A DNA stretch of 64,000 nt from Planctomycetia bacterium (GTDB taxonomy: Bacteria; Planctomycetota; Planctomycetia; Pirellulales; UBA1268). Below, piece by piece: positions 33,911 to 42,128 of this stretch. The stretch covers positions 24,042-88,041 of the forward strand of contig BJHK01000016.1 of the NCBI GenBank assembly GCA_014192425.1. Reading direction: 5' to 3'. The notes below the pieces were generated by a model that ran no database searches, had not been told where the DNA came from, and saw nothing but the letters and a program-made list of their open reading frames with translations. Positions within the stretch are counted from its first letter, which is position 1. Each line of letters begins with the position of its first letter. Made by a program: the position numbers and the translations under genes.

Positions 33911-35173
33911 TTACCGCGGCTCGCTGCTCGCCACCCGGCCGTTGATGACCACCGCCGTGCAGTGGGTCGTGTACTCGAAAGGGTCGCCGTCGAAGACGGC
34001 GACGTCCCCGTCGCGGCCCGGCTGCAGCGAGCCGACCCGGTCGTCGACACCGATGATTCGTGCCGCGTCGATCGTGATCGACGCCAGCGCCTCCTCGAAC
34101 TCCAGGCCGTTGGCGGCGGCGATGCCGGCCTCGAAGAGGGCGACTCGGGTCTTGGGCACGTAGCCCTCGTAGCCGCTCTGCAGGGCGACCGGGATTCCGG
34201 CCTTCCGCAGTTTCGCCGCCGTCTCGAAGCTCAGGTTTTCCGTCTCCCCCATGCCGGCCCGGCGCATGCTGGGGTGGAGGATGACCGGGACGCCGGCCGC
34301 CTTGATACGGTCGGTGACGAGATACGCTTCGGCGGCCGAATCGAGCACGAGGCGCAGCTTGAACTCGGCCGCCACCCGCAGGGCGGCGTCGATGTCGGTG
34401 GCCCGGTCGGCGGTCACGAGGAGCGGGAGTTTCCCGGCGAGCACCTCGGCGAAGGCCTCGCGGCGCAGGTCGCGGGCTGGCCGCTTGTCCGCGTCGGCAA
34501 GCTGCTGCTTGCGGACGTAGTCGAGCGTCTTGACGAACTCGGCCCGCAGCATGGCGACCGCCTTGCTCCGCGTGCCGGGGGATTTCTTGTCGGCATCGTC
34601 CGCCGGCCGGGCCCGATCGCCAAGCGTGACGGCGATCATCGCCGCCGGGCGGACGACGGCCTCGTCCACACTGTCCCCGAGCGTCTTCGCCACCATCGTC
34701 TGGCCGCTCACAAGGGCCCCCGGGGCGTGCCCGGTGTGGATCGTGGTCACGCCGAAGCCCCGGATCCACTCGATGAGCCGTTCGCGCGGGTTGTAGGAAT
34801 CGATCGCCCGCAGTTCGGGCTGCAGCGGGTCTCCGCGGTCGAGCTGGTCCTGGTCCTGCTCCTGGTTGAGGTAGCCGGTGAGGCCGACCACGGTGTGGGC
34901 ATCGACGAGCCCCGGCGTCACCACCTTGCCGCGGAGCTCGCGGGCGCCGGGGGGCACGGCCGCCTCGCGGGCTGGGGCGACCTGCCGGATCCGCCCGTCG
35001 ACGATCACGACCACGCCGTCCTTGATCGCCGGCCCGGCCATCGTGTGGACCACGTCGCCGTAGATCGCCAGCGGGGCCGGCGGATCGGCAGCCGCCGCCG
35101 GCGCGACAGGGGACGCGAGCCAGACGGCGACGAGGAACGCGACGAGCGCTGGCGGGCAGGTGCGGCGACTCAT
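33911..35173 (-). CDS. Exported amidohydrolase-fold protein lacking metal ligands (probable pseudoenzyme)
   Basis: This 420-residue protein has a signal peptide (LVAFLVAVWLASPVAPAAAA), then the composite domain and TIM barrel of the imidazolonepropionase-like amidohydrolases (GKVVTPGLVDAHTVVGLTGY ... GSLQPGRDGDVAVFDGDP). Aligned by eye with its neighbour, all the metal sites are changed: HSH is HTV, the HHHAH strand is TADRA, LHHVSEAW is LDSAAEAY, and the AFHTDDP Asp site is ALQSGYE. Overall similarity stays high (SGQTM, PGTRSK, GLE-type helices), so the fold should be intact but hydrolysis is unlikely. Its ATG overlaps the stop of the active partner by 4 bases (ATGA), which suggests 1:1 synthesis and perhaps a heteromer in the periplasm. 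Confidence 0.85.
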   Translation of the reverse strand: MSRRTCPPALVAFLVAVWLASPVAPAAAADPPAPLAIYGDVVHTMAGPAIKDGVVVIVDGRIRQVAPAREAAVPPGARELRGKVVTPGLVDAHTVVGLTGYLNQEQDQDQLDRGDPLQPELRAIDSYNPRERLIEWIRGFGVTTIHTGHAPGALVSGQTMVAKTLGDSVDEAVVRPAAMIAVTLGDRARPADDADKKSPGTRSKAVAMLRAEFVKTLDYVRKQQLADADKRPARDLRREAFAEVLAGKLPLLVTADRATDIDAALRVAAEFKLRLVLDSAAEAYLVTDRIKAAGVPVILHPSMRRAGMGETENLSFETAAKLRKAGIPVALQSGYEGYVPKTRVALFEAGIAAANGLEFEEALASITIDAARIIGVDDRVGSLQPGRDGDVAVFDGDPFEYTTHCTAVVINGRVASSEPR

Positions 35174-36498
35174 TTGGCGGTCTCCGCGAGGCGGCCGTCG
35201 GTGCAGCAGGCGTGCGCCGTCTGATCGCGGCTGGCGCCATACCCGCCCACGGCGAACAGCCGGTCCTCGGGGTCGTCGCGATCAAAGACCCGGCGGCCCT
35301 CGACCCAGGTCTGGAGCACCTTGGTGCGGACGGCGAGCGGGTCGCCGGACAGGATAACGAGATCGGCGTCCTTCCCTTGGTCGAGCGACCCGATGCGGTC
35401 CTCGAGCCCGAGCATCCGGGCGCCGGCCAGCGTCAGCGCCTCCAGCGCCTTGCCCCGGGACATGCCGGCCCGGACGGCGAGGCCGGCGGTGCGGAGGAAG
35501 AGCCGGGAATCGGTGACGGGGTCGTCGGTGTGGAAGGCGCAGGGCACGCCCTCCTTCTCCAGCACCGCGCCCGTGGCCAGCGACATGTCCATGGCCTCGA
35601 TCTTGCCCCCCGGGCTGTCGACGACGATCACCGAGCAGGCGGCCTGGGCACGGGCCAGGGCCCCCGCCACCTTCCAGGCCTCGCTGACGTGGTGGAGCAC
35701 GACCTTGAAGCCGAACTCCTCGCGCAGCCTGAGCACCGTGAGGATGTCGTCGGCGCGGTGGGCATGGTGGTGGACGATGACGCGGCCGTCGAGGACGTCG
35801 AGCAGCCCCTCCATCTCCAGGTTGCGGTCGGGCCGCTTCGCCGGATCGTCGCCGGCGGCGCCGAGTTTCCGCCGGTACTCGAGGGCGTCGACGAACTTCT
35901 GGCGGACGATGGCCGCCGACTTCGACCGCGTTCCCGGGAATGGCGGGTCGCGCTGCGAGTTGGTGCCATTGGCCATCTTCATGCCGCCGATCATCCGGCC
36001 GTCGGCGGTCCGGTAGAGGAGATCGTCGATCGTTTGTGCCGGCCGCAGCTTGGCGTACACGGTCTGGCCGCTGAGCAGGTGACCGGAGCCGGGCATGATG
36101 TTGAGCGTGGTCAGGCCCCCGGCCCGGCACTTGCGGAAGCCCGAGTCACGGACGTTGATCGAGTCGAGGATCCGGACGTCGGGCTGGACGGGGGCCGAGG
36201 CATCGCCTCCCCAGCCGCCGCCGACGTGGCTGTGGGTGTCGACGAGTCCCGGCATGATCACCCGGCCCTTGCAGTCGATCCGCTCGGCGTCGGCGGGAAT
36301 GGGCGTGGTGGCCGCCGGTCCGACGGCGACGATCCGGCCCCCCACCGCCACGAGCACGCCGTCGGGGATCGCCGGCCCGGAGATCGGCAGCAGCTCGGCG
36401 CCGACGAAGGCGATCGGCCGCTGCTGGCCGCGGGCGGACGCGGCCAAGAGCAGCAGCGCGAACAGGCAGGCCCTGGCGAACGTTGCAAGGCAGGTCAT
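35170..36498 (-). CDS. Exported metal-dependent amidohydrolase (imidazolonepropionase-like)
   Basis: This 442-residue protein has a signal peptide (ACLFALLLLAASARG) and a complete amidohydrolase-superfamily barrel. Metal ligands are visible: VDTHSHVGG (HxH after strand 1), VIVHHHAHRADD and VLHHVSEAW (the strand 5 and 6 His), and AFHTDDP (the strand 8 Asp). The C-terminal part (GSLDQGKDADLVILSGDPL) completes the composite domain. Such exported enzymes cut cyclic amides or peptides, and the substrate cannot be told. The ATG at 36498 begins the signal peptide. It is translated first in a coupled pair with the ligand-less homologue at 33911, and lies just downstream of tRNA-Val on the same strand. 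Confidence 0.88.
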   Translation of the reverse strand: MTCLATFARACLFALLLLAASARGQQRPIAFVGAELLPISGPAIPDGVLVAVGGRIVAVGPAATTPIPADAERIDCKGRVIMPGLVDTHSHVGGGWGGDASAPVQPDVRILDSINVRDSGFRKCRAGGLTTLNIMPGSGHLLSGQTVYAKLRPAQTIDDLLYRTADGRMIGGMKMANGTNSQRDPPFPGTRSKSAAIVRQKFVDALEYRRKLGAAGDDPAKRPDRNLEMEGLLDVLDGRVIVHHHAHRADDILTVLRLREEFGFKVVLHHVSEAWKVAGALARAQAACSVIVVDSPGGKIEAMDMSLATGAVLEKEGVPCAFHTDDPVTDSRLFLRTAGLAVRAGMSRGKALEALTLAGARMLGLEDRIGSLDQGKDADLVILSGDPLAVRTKVLQTWVEGRRVFDRDDPEDRLFAVGGYGASRDQTAHACCTDGRLAETAK

Positions 36499-36521
36499 GG
36501 TGTCTCTGGGTCCTGTGTCGA

Positions 36522-36595
36522 TGGGCGACGAGGGACTCGAACCCCCAACCCCCTCGGTGTAAACGAGGTGCTCTGACCAATTGAGCTAGTCGCCC
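36522..36595 (-). tRNA. tRNA-Val (anticodon UAC)
   Basis: On the minus strand, GGGCGAC (36595-36589) pairs with the GTCGCCC end. The anticodon stem-loop CCTCG-TTTACAC-CGAGG gives anticodon TAC, for GUA/GUN valine. The D arm (AGCTCAATTGGTCAGAGC) and T arm (GGGGGTTCGAGTCCCTC) are regular. The discriminator is A and no CCA is encoded. Length 74 bases. Confidence 0.95.
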
Positions 36596-36651
36596 GGTGG
36601 GCTGGCAGGCGGCGAGTTCACCGGGGGCAATTCACCGCCGCCGATCCGAGT

Positions 36652-38445
36652 CTACCCTCCCGGCTTCCGGGCGTCGGGCTGCGGGGGCACGACCGTGCGA
36701 ATCCCCAGTTCCACGAGCTGCTTCGTCTCCACCGGCGCCGGCGCACCGGTCATCAGGTCGCTGGCTTTCTGCGTCTTCGGGAAGGCGATCACGTCACGGA
36801 TGTTGTCGAGCTTGCCGAAGAGCATCACCCACCGGTCGATGCCGAGCGCGATCCCGCCGTGCGGCGGCGCGCCGCTGCCCAGGGCGTCGAGCAGGAAACC
36901 GAACCGGTCGCGGGCCACCTCCGCCGTGATGCCGAGCAGCTTGAAGACCTTCTCCTGGGTTGCGCCGTCGTGGATCCTGATCGTCCCGCCGCCCGCCTCC
37001 GAGCCGTTGATCACGAGGTCGTAGGCGACGGCGCGGCAGGCCGCCGGGTCGGATTCCAAGAGGTCGCGGTCGGCGGGCCGCGGGGCGGTGAACGGATGGT
37101 GCATCGACGCCCAGCCGCCGGTCTCTGTGTCGCGGGCGAACATTGGGAAGTCGACGACCCACGAGAAGTGCATGTGAGCGGGATCGTAGAGGCCGAGCCT
37201 GGCCCCGAGCCGTTTCCGCAGCATGTGCAGCGCCTTGCAGGTGACCTCGAACGAGTCGGCCACGATCAACGCCAGATCTCCCGGCTCGCAGCCGAGCCGC
37301 TCCCGGAGCGGCGCGGCGACCGAGCCGATGTTCTTGGCCACCGGCCCCGACCACGAGCCGTCGGGCTCGACCTTCAGCCAGACGAGCCCCTTCGCCCCTC
37401 CCTCGACGGCCACGCCGGTCAGTTCGTCGAGGTCCTTCCGCGAGAACTGCGCGGCCGCCCCCGGCACGCGGATGCCGCGGACCCGGCCGCCCCCCTCGAC
37501 GGCGCCGCGGAAAACGCGAAAGTCGCTCTCACCGGCCACGGGCGTGAGATCGACGATCTCCAGGCCGAACCGCAGGTCGGGGGCGTCGTGGCCGAACCGC
37601 TCCATGCACTCGTCCCAGGTGAGCCTGGGCAGGGGGAGGGGGACGTCGAGGCCGAGGATCTCGCGGGCCGTGCGTTGCACGAGGCCCTCGATCACCCCCA
37701 TCACGTCGTCCGCCTCCACGAACGACATCTCCACGTCGAGCTGGGTGAACTCGGGCTGCCGGTCGGCCCGCAGGTCCTCGTCGCGGAAGCACTTCGCGAC
37801 CTGCACGTAGCGGTCGAAGCCCGCCATCATCAGGAGCTGCTTGTAGAGCTGCGGCGACTGCGGCAGGGCGAAGAACGAGCCGTGGTCGAGCCGGCTGGGG
37901 ACGAGGTAGTCGCGGGCCCCCTCGGGCGTGCTCTTGCCGAGCATCGGCGTCTCCACGTCGACGAAGCCGAGCTCGTCGAAGTGGTCGCGCATGATCTTGA
38001 CGATCCGGCTGCGCAGGAAGAGGTTCTCCTGCATCGCCGGCCGGCGCAGGTCGAGCCAGCGGTTCGCGAGCCGCAGCTCTTCGCCGGGAAGCTCCGCGGC
38101 GCCGGGCTGGAAGACCGGCGTGGCGGCCTCGTTGAGCACCTCCAGCCGCCGGCAGGCGAGCTCGATCGCCCCGGTGGCGAGCCGGGGATTGGTCGTCCCC
38201 TCGGGCCGCGCGCCGACGACGCCGTGGACGAGGATCACCCACTCCGGCCGCACCGCCCGGGCCGCGGCCAGCGCGGCCGGCGGGCTGTCGGGACCGATCA
38301 CGACCTGCGTTTTCCCCCAGCGGTCGCGGAGATCGACGAAGATCACCCCCTTGTGGTCGCGGATCCGGTCGACCCAGCCGCAGAGCGTGGCCTCCCCGCC
38401 GAGGTGTTCGGGACGCAGTTCGCCGCAGGTGTGGGTTCTGAGCAC
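36652..38445 (-). CDS. aspS: Aspartate--tRNA ligase, bacterial type
   Basis: AspS charges tRNA-Asp, and in many bacteria without AsnRS also tRNA-Asn. The 597 residues have an N-terminal OB-fold anticodon-binding domain (CGWVDRIRDHKGVIFVDLRD), then the class II core with motif 2 (CFRDEDLRADRQPEFTQLDV), the bacterial GAD insertion (about residues 290-410) and motif 3 (GGIALGIDRWVMLF). It ends with the usual VIAFPKTQKASDLMTGAP segment. The length matches bacterial AspS. The start is a GTG at 38445 with a weak ribosome site. It follows the dcd and small membrane genes on the same strand, and tRNA-Val lies 56 bases downstream. Confidence 0.97.
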   Translation of the reverse strand: MLRTHTCGELRPEHLGGEATLCGWVDRIRDHKGVIFVDLRDRWGKTQVVIGPDSPPAALAAARAVRPEWVILVHGVVGARPEGTTNPRLATGAIELACRRLEVLNEAATPVFQPGAAELPGEELRLANRWLDLRRPAMQENLFLRSRIVKIMRDHFDELGFVDVETPMLGKSTPEGARDYLVPSRLDHGSFFALPQSPQLYKQLLMMAGFDRYVQVAKCFRDEDLRADRQPEFTQLDVEMSFVEADDVMGVIEGLVQRTAREILGLDVPLPLPRLTWDECMERFGHDAPDLRFGLEIVDLTPVAGESDFRVFRGAVEGGGRVRGIRVPGAAAQFSRKDLDELTGVAVEGGAKGLVWLKVEPDGSWSGPVAKNIGSVAAPLRERLGCEPGDLALIVADSFEVTCKALHMLRKRLGARLGLYDPAHMHFSWVVDFPMFARDTETGGWASMHHPFTAPRPADRDLLESDPAACRAVAYDLVINGSEAGGGTIRIHDGATQEKVFKLLGITAEVARDRFGFLLDALGSGAPPHGGIALGIDRWVMLFGKLDNIRDVIAFPKTQKASDLMTGAPAPVETKQLVELGIRTVVPPQPDARKPGG

Positions 38446-38509
38446 GGTGGGAATGCCTGGAGGGAAACGGAAAAACGACGGAGATCGCGGCCCCGGCCGG
38501 CGGAAAGGC

Positions 38510-38716
38510 CTAGCCCTTCGCCTGGAAGGCCGACACGACCAGCAGGACGAGGGCCAGCAGCAGCGACAGGCCGAGGGCCGGGATCGCTCCCCAGAAGAAC
38601 AGCCTCTTTGCCATCTCGGGTCCGAGCGAATCCCAGGCGAACACGCCGGTCAGCCCGAGCCCCACGAACACCAGGGACAGGCCTAACGCGATCCAGGCGA
38701 GGAGTTTGACGAGCAT
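38510..38716 (-). CDS. Small two-helix membrane protein
   Basis: The 68-residue product consists of two hydrophobic segments (LLAWIALGLSLVFVGLGLTG and AIPALGLSLLLALVLLVV) joined by a short loop (FAWDSLGPEMAKRLFF). No family is recognised. Its ATG at 38716 lies 6 bases after the dcd stop codon, so it is probably co-translated with dcd and then aspS. Confidence 0.65.
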   Translation of the reverse strand: MLVKLLAWIALGLSLVFVGLGLTGVFAWDSLGPEMAKRLFFWGAIPALGLSLLLALVLLVVSAFQAKG

Positions 38717-38722
38717 GTCCGG

Positions 38723-39331
38723 CTACCTCGCGGGGCGGGCCGCGAACAGCTCCGCGGCGGCGGCCTGCTCGGCCGCGAACTCGAGTTGCAGCTGCTGGCC
38801 CGCGTCGTCGTCGGGGGCCAGCTCGCGAAACAGCAGGCTCGGCTGGATGTCGCGGTTGTGCTGGTACTTGTCGCTGACGTACTCGGTAATCTCGCCGGCG
38901 ATCTGGTGGAAGAAGATCTGGCAGATCGGCACGCCGGGATAGATCTTCACCGGCTGCACGGCGAACATCTCCAGCGTCCAAAAACCGCAGAAGCCGACGT
39001 CACCGAAGCCGGCGGTGACGTGGACGAACAGGCCGAGGCGGCCGATGGAACTCCGCCCCTCGATCATCGGCACGAGGTTGTGGGTTTCCGTGCGCTCGAC
39101 GGTGCGGCCCAGGTACAGCTGGTTGGGAGTGAGCACGAGACCGTCGGCCGGGATGCGGATCCGCTCCACGCGGTTGCTCTTCCGCATGTCGAGCACCACC
39201 TCCTCGTAGACGAGCAGTTCGTCGTGGAGCGAGAGGTTGTAGCTGTTGGGGTTGAGCCGGGCCTCGGCGAACGGTTCGATCAAGATGTTGCGGCCGAGCT
39301 GCTGCTTGATCTCGTTCCCGGAGAGGATCAT
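38723..39331 (-). CDS. dcd: dCTP deaminase family protein
   Basis: Dcd removes the amino group of dCTP to give dUTP, a precursor of dTTP. The 202 residues show the trimeric dUTPase/Dcd fold: MILSGNEIKQQLGRNILIEP at the start, RLNPNSYNLSLHDEL, EGRSSIGRLGLFVHVTAGFG, and DVGFCGFWTLEM with the catalytic Glu of the TLE motif. IYPGVPICQIFF follows. A bifunctional dCTP deaminase/dUTPase cannot be excluded by eye. I chose the ATG at 39331 because MILS is the usual beginning; GGGAA lies about 6 bases upstream. It forms a tight unit with the small membrane protein and aspS. Confidence 0.9.
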   Translation of the reverse strand: MILSGNEIKQQLGRNILIEPFAEARLNPNSYNLSLHDELLVYEEVVLDMRKSNRVERIRIPADGLVLTPNQLYLGRTVERTETHNLVPMIEGRSSIGRLGLFVHVTAGFGDVGFCGFWTLEMFAVQPVKIYPGVPICQIFFHQIAGEITEYVSDKYQHNRDIQPSLLFRELAPDDDAGQQLQLEFAAEQAAAAELFAARPAR

Positions 39332-39436
39332 GAAAAGTTCCCGTTCGCTGGCGGCGGGCGTACGGCACGATCGGGCCACGGCTGCGTCGGCGGATTGTAA
39401 GCGGGCGCGGCCAAGTCTGACAGCCTCCCATGCCAG

Positions 39437-40180
39437 TCAGCCGCGCACGCCCACCCGCGGGCAGAGATCGGCCAGCGGGCAGCCGGCGCAGCGGGGCCGG
39501 CGGGCCAGACAGACGGCCCGGCCAAGTTCGATCAGCCGGTGGCTGAAGGCGATCCACTGGTCGGATTCGAGGAGGGCGACCAGATCCCGTTCGGCCCGCA
39601 CCGCGTCGGCCCGGCGGGTGAGGCCGAGGCGGCGGGAAATCCGCCCCACGTGGGTGTCCACCACGACGCCCGTGGCGTCGCCGAACGCGGCGCCCATCAC
39701 CACGTTGGCCGTCTTTCGCCCGACCCCGGGAAGCCGCACGAGGTCGGCGAACGACCTCGGGACGGCGCTGCCGTGCCGTTCGACGAGTGCCCGGCTGCAG
39801 CCGAGCAGGCTCCGGGCCTTGGCCCGGAAGAAGCCCGTGCTGCGGATCACTCCCTCGACTTCTTCCTGGCGGGCCGCGGCGAGCGCGGCGGCGTCGGGCC
39901 AGCGCTCGAAGAGTCCCGGCGTGACGGCGTTGACCCGCTTGTCGGTGCACTGCGCGGAGAGGATCGTCGCCACGAGCAGTTGGAACGGGGACCGGAAATC
40001 GAGGGAACATTCGGCCCGGGGATAGGTTTCGGCCAGGCGCCGGGCGATCGCCGCGGCCCGCTCGCGACGCTCCCGCGCGGTCTCCCGCGGCCGGCGTGGC
40101 GGGGGCGCGGGCTTCGCCTGCGCGGCCGGGGTGCTACGATTCTGCGGATCCGTCCGGCCGCGCTGCTTGTTCGCGGCCAT
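39437..40180 (-). CDS. nth: Endonuclease III (DNA glycosylase/AP lyase)
   Basis: Nth removes oxidised pyrimidines and nicks the DNA in base excision repair. The 247 residues include a basic, Pro-rich N-terminal extension of about 35 residues, then the helix-hairpin-helix LPGVGRKTANVVMG with the catalytic Lys, and VVVDTHVGRISRRL with the catalytic Asp. The [4Fe-4S] loop CLARRPRCAGCPLADLC has the canonical C-x6-C-x2-C-x5-C spacing. LVATILSAQCTDKRVNAVTP is also diagnostic. I chose the ATG at 40180; an in-frame ATG at 40213 would overlap the start codon of the divergent DUF309 gene head to head. Confidence 0.93.
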   Translation of the reverse strand: MAANKQRGRTDPQNRSTPAAQAKPAPPPRRPRETARERRERAAAIARRLAETYPRAECSLDFRSPFQLLVATILSAQCTDKRVNAVTPGLFERWPDAAALAAARQEEVEGVIRSTGFFRAKARSLLGCSRALVERHGSAVPRSFADLVRLPGVGRKTANVVMGAAFGDATGVVVDTHVGRISRRLGLTRRADAVRAERDLVALLESDQWIAFSHRLIELGRAVCLARRPRCAGCPLADLCPRVGVRG

Positions 40181-40211
40181 CGGCAACCGGCGCGACGAGG
40201 GAGGTCGGGGC

Positions 40212-40622
40212 ATGGCACACGACTCGGAAAGCGACGCCGCGGGGTATGAACCGCTGTACCTCGCCGGCATCGAAAAATTCAATGCCTGCGATTATTACGA
40301 GAGCCATGAGGTGTGGGAGGAGCTGTGGACCGAATACCGCGGACCGTCCCGACAGTTTTACCAGGGACTGATCCAGGCGGCCGTGGCGCTCTATCATTTC
40401 GGTAACGGAAACATTCGCGGGGCCCGCAAACTGCATGGCAGCGTGCACCGCTACCTCGAGCCCTACGCCCCCCGGCACCTCGGCCTCGACGTGACGAGCT
40501 TCCTCGGATCCTTTGACACCTGCCTGGCGGAGGTCGCGGCGAGCACCGAAGACTTTCCCTCCATCGAACTCGACCCGGACCTGCTCCCCGAAATCCATCT
40601 CGACCCCCCTCCTGTCGGCTGA
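40212..40622 (+). CDS. DUF309 family protein
   Basis: This 136-residue protein fits DUF309, a small helical family of unknown function. The hallmark is KFNACDYYESHEVWEELWTE, followed by RQFYQGLIQAAVALYHFGNG and a third helix (GARKLHGSVHRYLEPYAP). The HE of SHEVWEELW is invariant in the family and could bind a metal or ligand. GGGAGG 7 bases before the ATG at 40212 supports the start. It heads a plus-strand run that continues with the LON-domain gene after 26 bases and shares a very short divergent promoter region with nth. Confidence 0.87.
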   Translation: MAHDSESDAAGYEPLYLAGIEKFNACDYYESHEVWEELWTEYRGPSRQFYQGLIQAAVALYHFGNGNIRGARKLHGSVHRYLEPYAPRHLGLDVTSFLGSFDTCLAEVAASTEDFPSIELDPDLLPEIHLDPPPVG

Positions 40623-40648
40623 ACGCCCTGCTCCCCCGGTCCAGTGCC

Positions 40649-41341
40649 ATGTCCGACGAACCCCTCGCCTTCTCCCCCGAACAGTTCTCCGGCCGTGCCC
40701 GCGTGTTCCCGCTGCCGAACCTGGTGATGTTTCCCCACGTCATGCAGGCCCTGCACGTGTTCGAGCCGCGCTACCGGGCGATGGTGGAGGAGGCGGTCGA
40801 CGACGACAGGCTGATCGCCCTCGGCGTGCTCGCCCCGGGCTGGGAGCAGAACTATGAAGGCCGGCCGCCGCTGCGGTCGACCGCCTGCCTGTGCCGCATC
40901 GCAACCCACCAGCGGACGAAGCAGGGCACCCACAACGTCCTCCTGCTCGGCGTGCGCAGGCTGCGGCTCATCACCGAGTTGCCGCCCAAGAAACTGTTCC
41001 GCGTCGTCGAGGCGGAACTGCTCGACGACGTCGAGCCGGACGCCGCCACGCCCGACGCGGCGGCCGACATGCAGCAGGAGCTGCTCTCCGCGTTCAAGCG
41101 GGCGATGCCCAAGATCCCGGAGGCCTTCGGCCAGATCGAGCATCTGCTCGGCAGCCAGATCTCGCTGGGCATGCTCGCCGACATCGTGTCCTACACGGTC
41201 GAACTCGACCTGGAGACGAAGATGCGGCTGCTCGCCGAGTGCGACGTCTTCCGGCGGGCCCGGCTGCTGCTCGAGGCCTTCACCCAGCGGCCGGCGGCCC
41301 TCCCCGGCCGCCCGTTTCCCCCGGACTTCAGCCGCAACTGA
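40649..41341 (+). CDS. LON substrate-binding domain protein
   Basis: This 230-residue protein has only the N-terminal domain of Lon protease: FPLPNLVMFPHVMQALHVFE, RYRAMVEEAVDDDRLIALGV, the strand LCRIATHQRTKQGTHNVLLL, then a helical part (LEAFTQRPA). The ATPase and protease domains are absent. Such stand-alone LON-domain proteins are widespread and uncharacterised; substrate recognition for another protease is one guess. It follows the DUF309 gene by 26 bases. Confidence 0.88.
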   Translation: MSDEPLAFSPEQFSGRARVFPLPNLVMFPHVMQALHVFEPRYRAMVEEAVDDDRLIALGVLAPGWEQNYEGRPPLRSTACLCRIATHQRTKQGTHNVLLLGVRRLRLITELPPKKLFRVVEAELLDDVEPDAATPDAAADMQQELLSAFKRAMPKIPEAFGQIEHLLGSQISLGMLADIVSYTVELDLETKMRLLAECDVFRRARLLLEAFTQRPAALPGRPFPPDFSRN

Positions 41342-41425
41342 GCGCCGGCACCCCTGGCGGGGCATCCCGCCCCGGCGCTGCGGGCCACCCCGCGACAAAT
41401 GCCCGCCGCCGATTACAGTGAGAGC

Positions 41426-42073
41426 ATGGCGAAACAGCGTGACTTCGGCGGTGGCTGCGGCGGCTCGGCGGCGGACGACGGGGCTGGCTCGCCGCCCGGC
41501 GGCGGCGTCGACATGCCGCGGATCGAGGCGGCCGTCCGCGAGATCCTCGCCGCGGTCGGCGAGGATCCCGACCGCGAGGGGCTGTTCGAGACACCGGCCC
41601 GCGTGGCCCGGATGTATGCCGAACTGTTCAGCGGCCTGCGCCAGGACCCGCGGGAGCACCTGCGGGCCGCGTTCACCGAGAAGTACGACGAGATCGTCCT
41701 CGTCCGCGACATCGCCTTCAACAGCGTTTGCGAGCATCATCTCCTCCCCTTCATGGGCCGGGCCCACGTCGGCTACCTGCCCGACGGCCGCGTCCTCGGG
41801 CTGAGCAAGCTCGCCCGGATTGTCGAGGTCGTGGCCCATCGGCCCCAGGTGCAGGAACGGATGACGGAGCAGATCGCCGACCTGCTGGTCGAGGACCTGG
41901 GGGCCAAGGGCGTGGCCGTCGTCGTCGAGGCATCGCACACCTGCATGACGATCCGCGGGGTGCGCAAGCCCGGGAGCGTGTGCGTCACCTCGGCGATGAA
42001 GGGGTTGTTTCGCTCCAACGTCTCCAGCCGGGCGGAGGTCATGGCGCTGATCTACGGGAACCGCTCCCCGTGA
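41426..42073 (+). CDS. folE: GTP cyclohydrolase I, type IA
   Basis: FolE converts GTP to 7,8-dihydroneopterin triphosphate, the first step of folate and other pterins. The 215 residues have a Gly-rich N terminus, then [19 protein letters not shown], the zinc and active-site motif [39 protein letters not shown] and [16 protein letters not shown], with the second zinc Cys. The ATG at 41426 was chosen; another lies at 41399 and neither has a strong ribosome site. It lies upstream of two membrane proteins and then the molybdopterin genes. Confidence 0.96.
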   Translation: MAKQRDFGGGCGGSAADDGAGSPPGGGVDMPRIEAAVREILAAVGEDPDREGLFETPARVARMYAELFSGLRQDPREHLRAAFTEKYDEIVLVRDIAFNSVCEHHLLPFMGRAHVGYLPDGRVLGLSKLARIVEVVAHRPQVQERMTEQIADLLVEDLGAKGVAVVVEASHTCMTIRGVRKPGSVCVTSAMKGLFRSNVSSRAEVMALIYGNRSP

Positions 42074-42128
42074 GCCGCGACCACGTGCCGGCCGCCGCGA
42101 TCGGCCCCCGCCCCGCGCGGTTTCGCCC

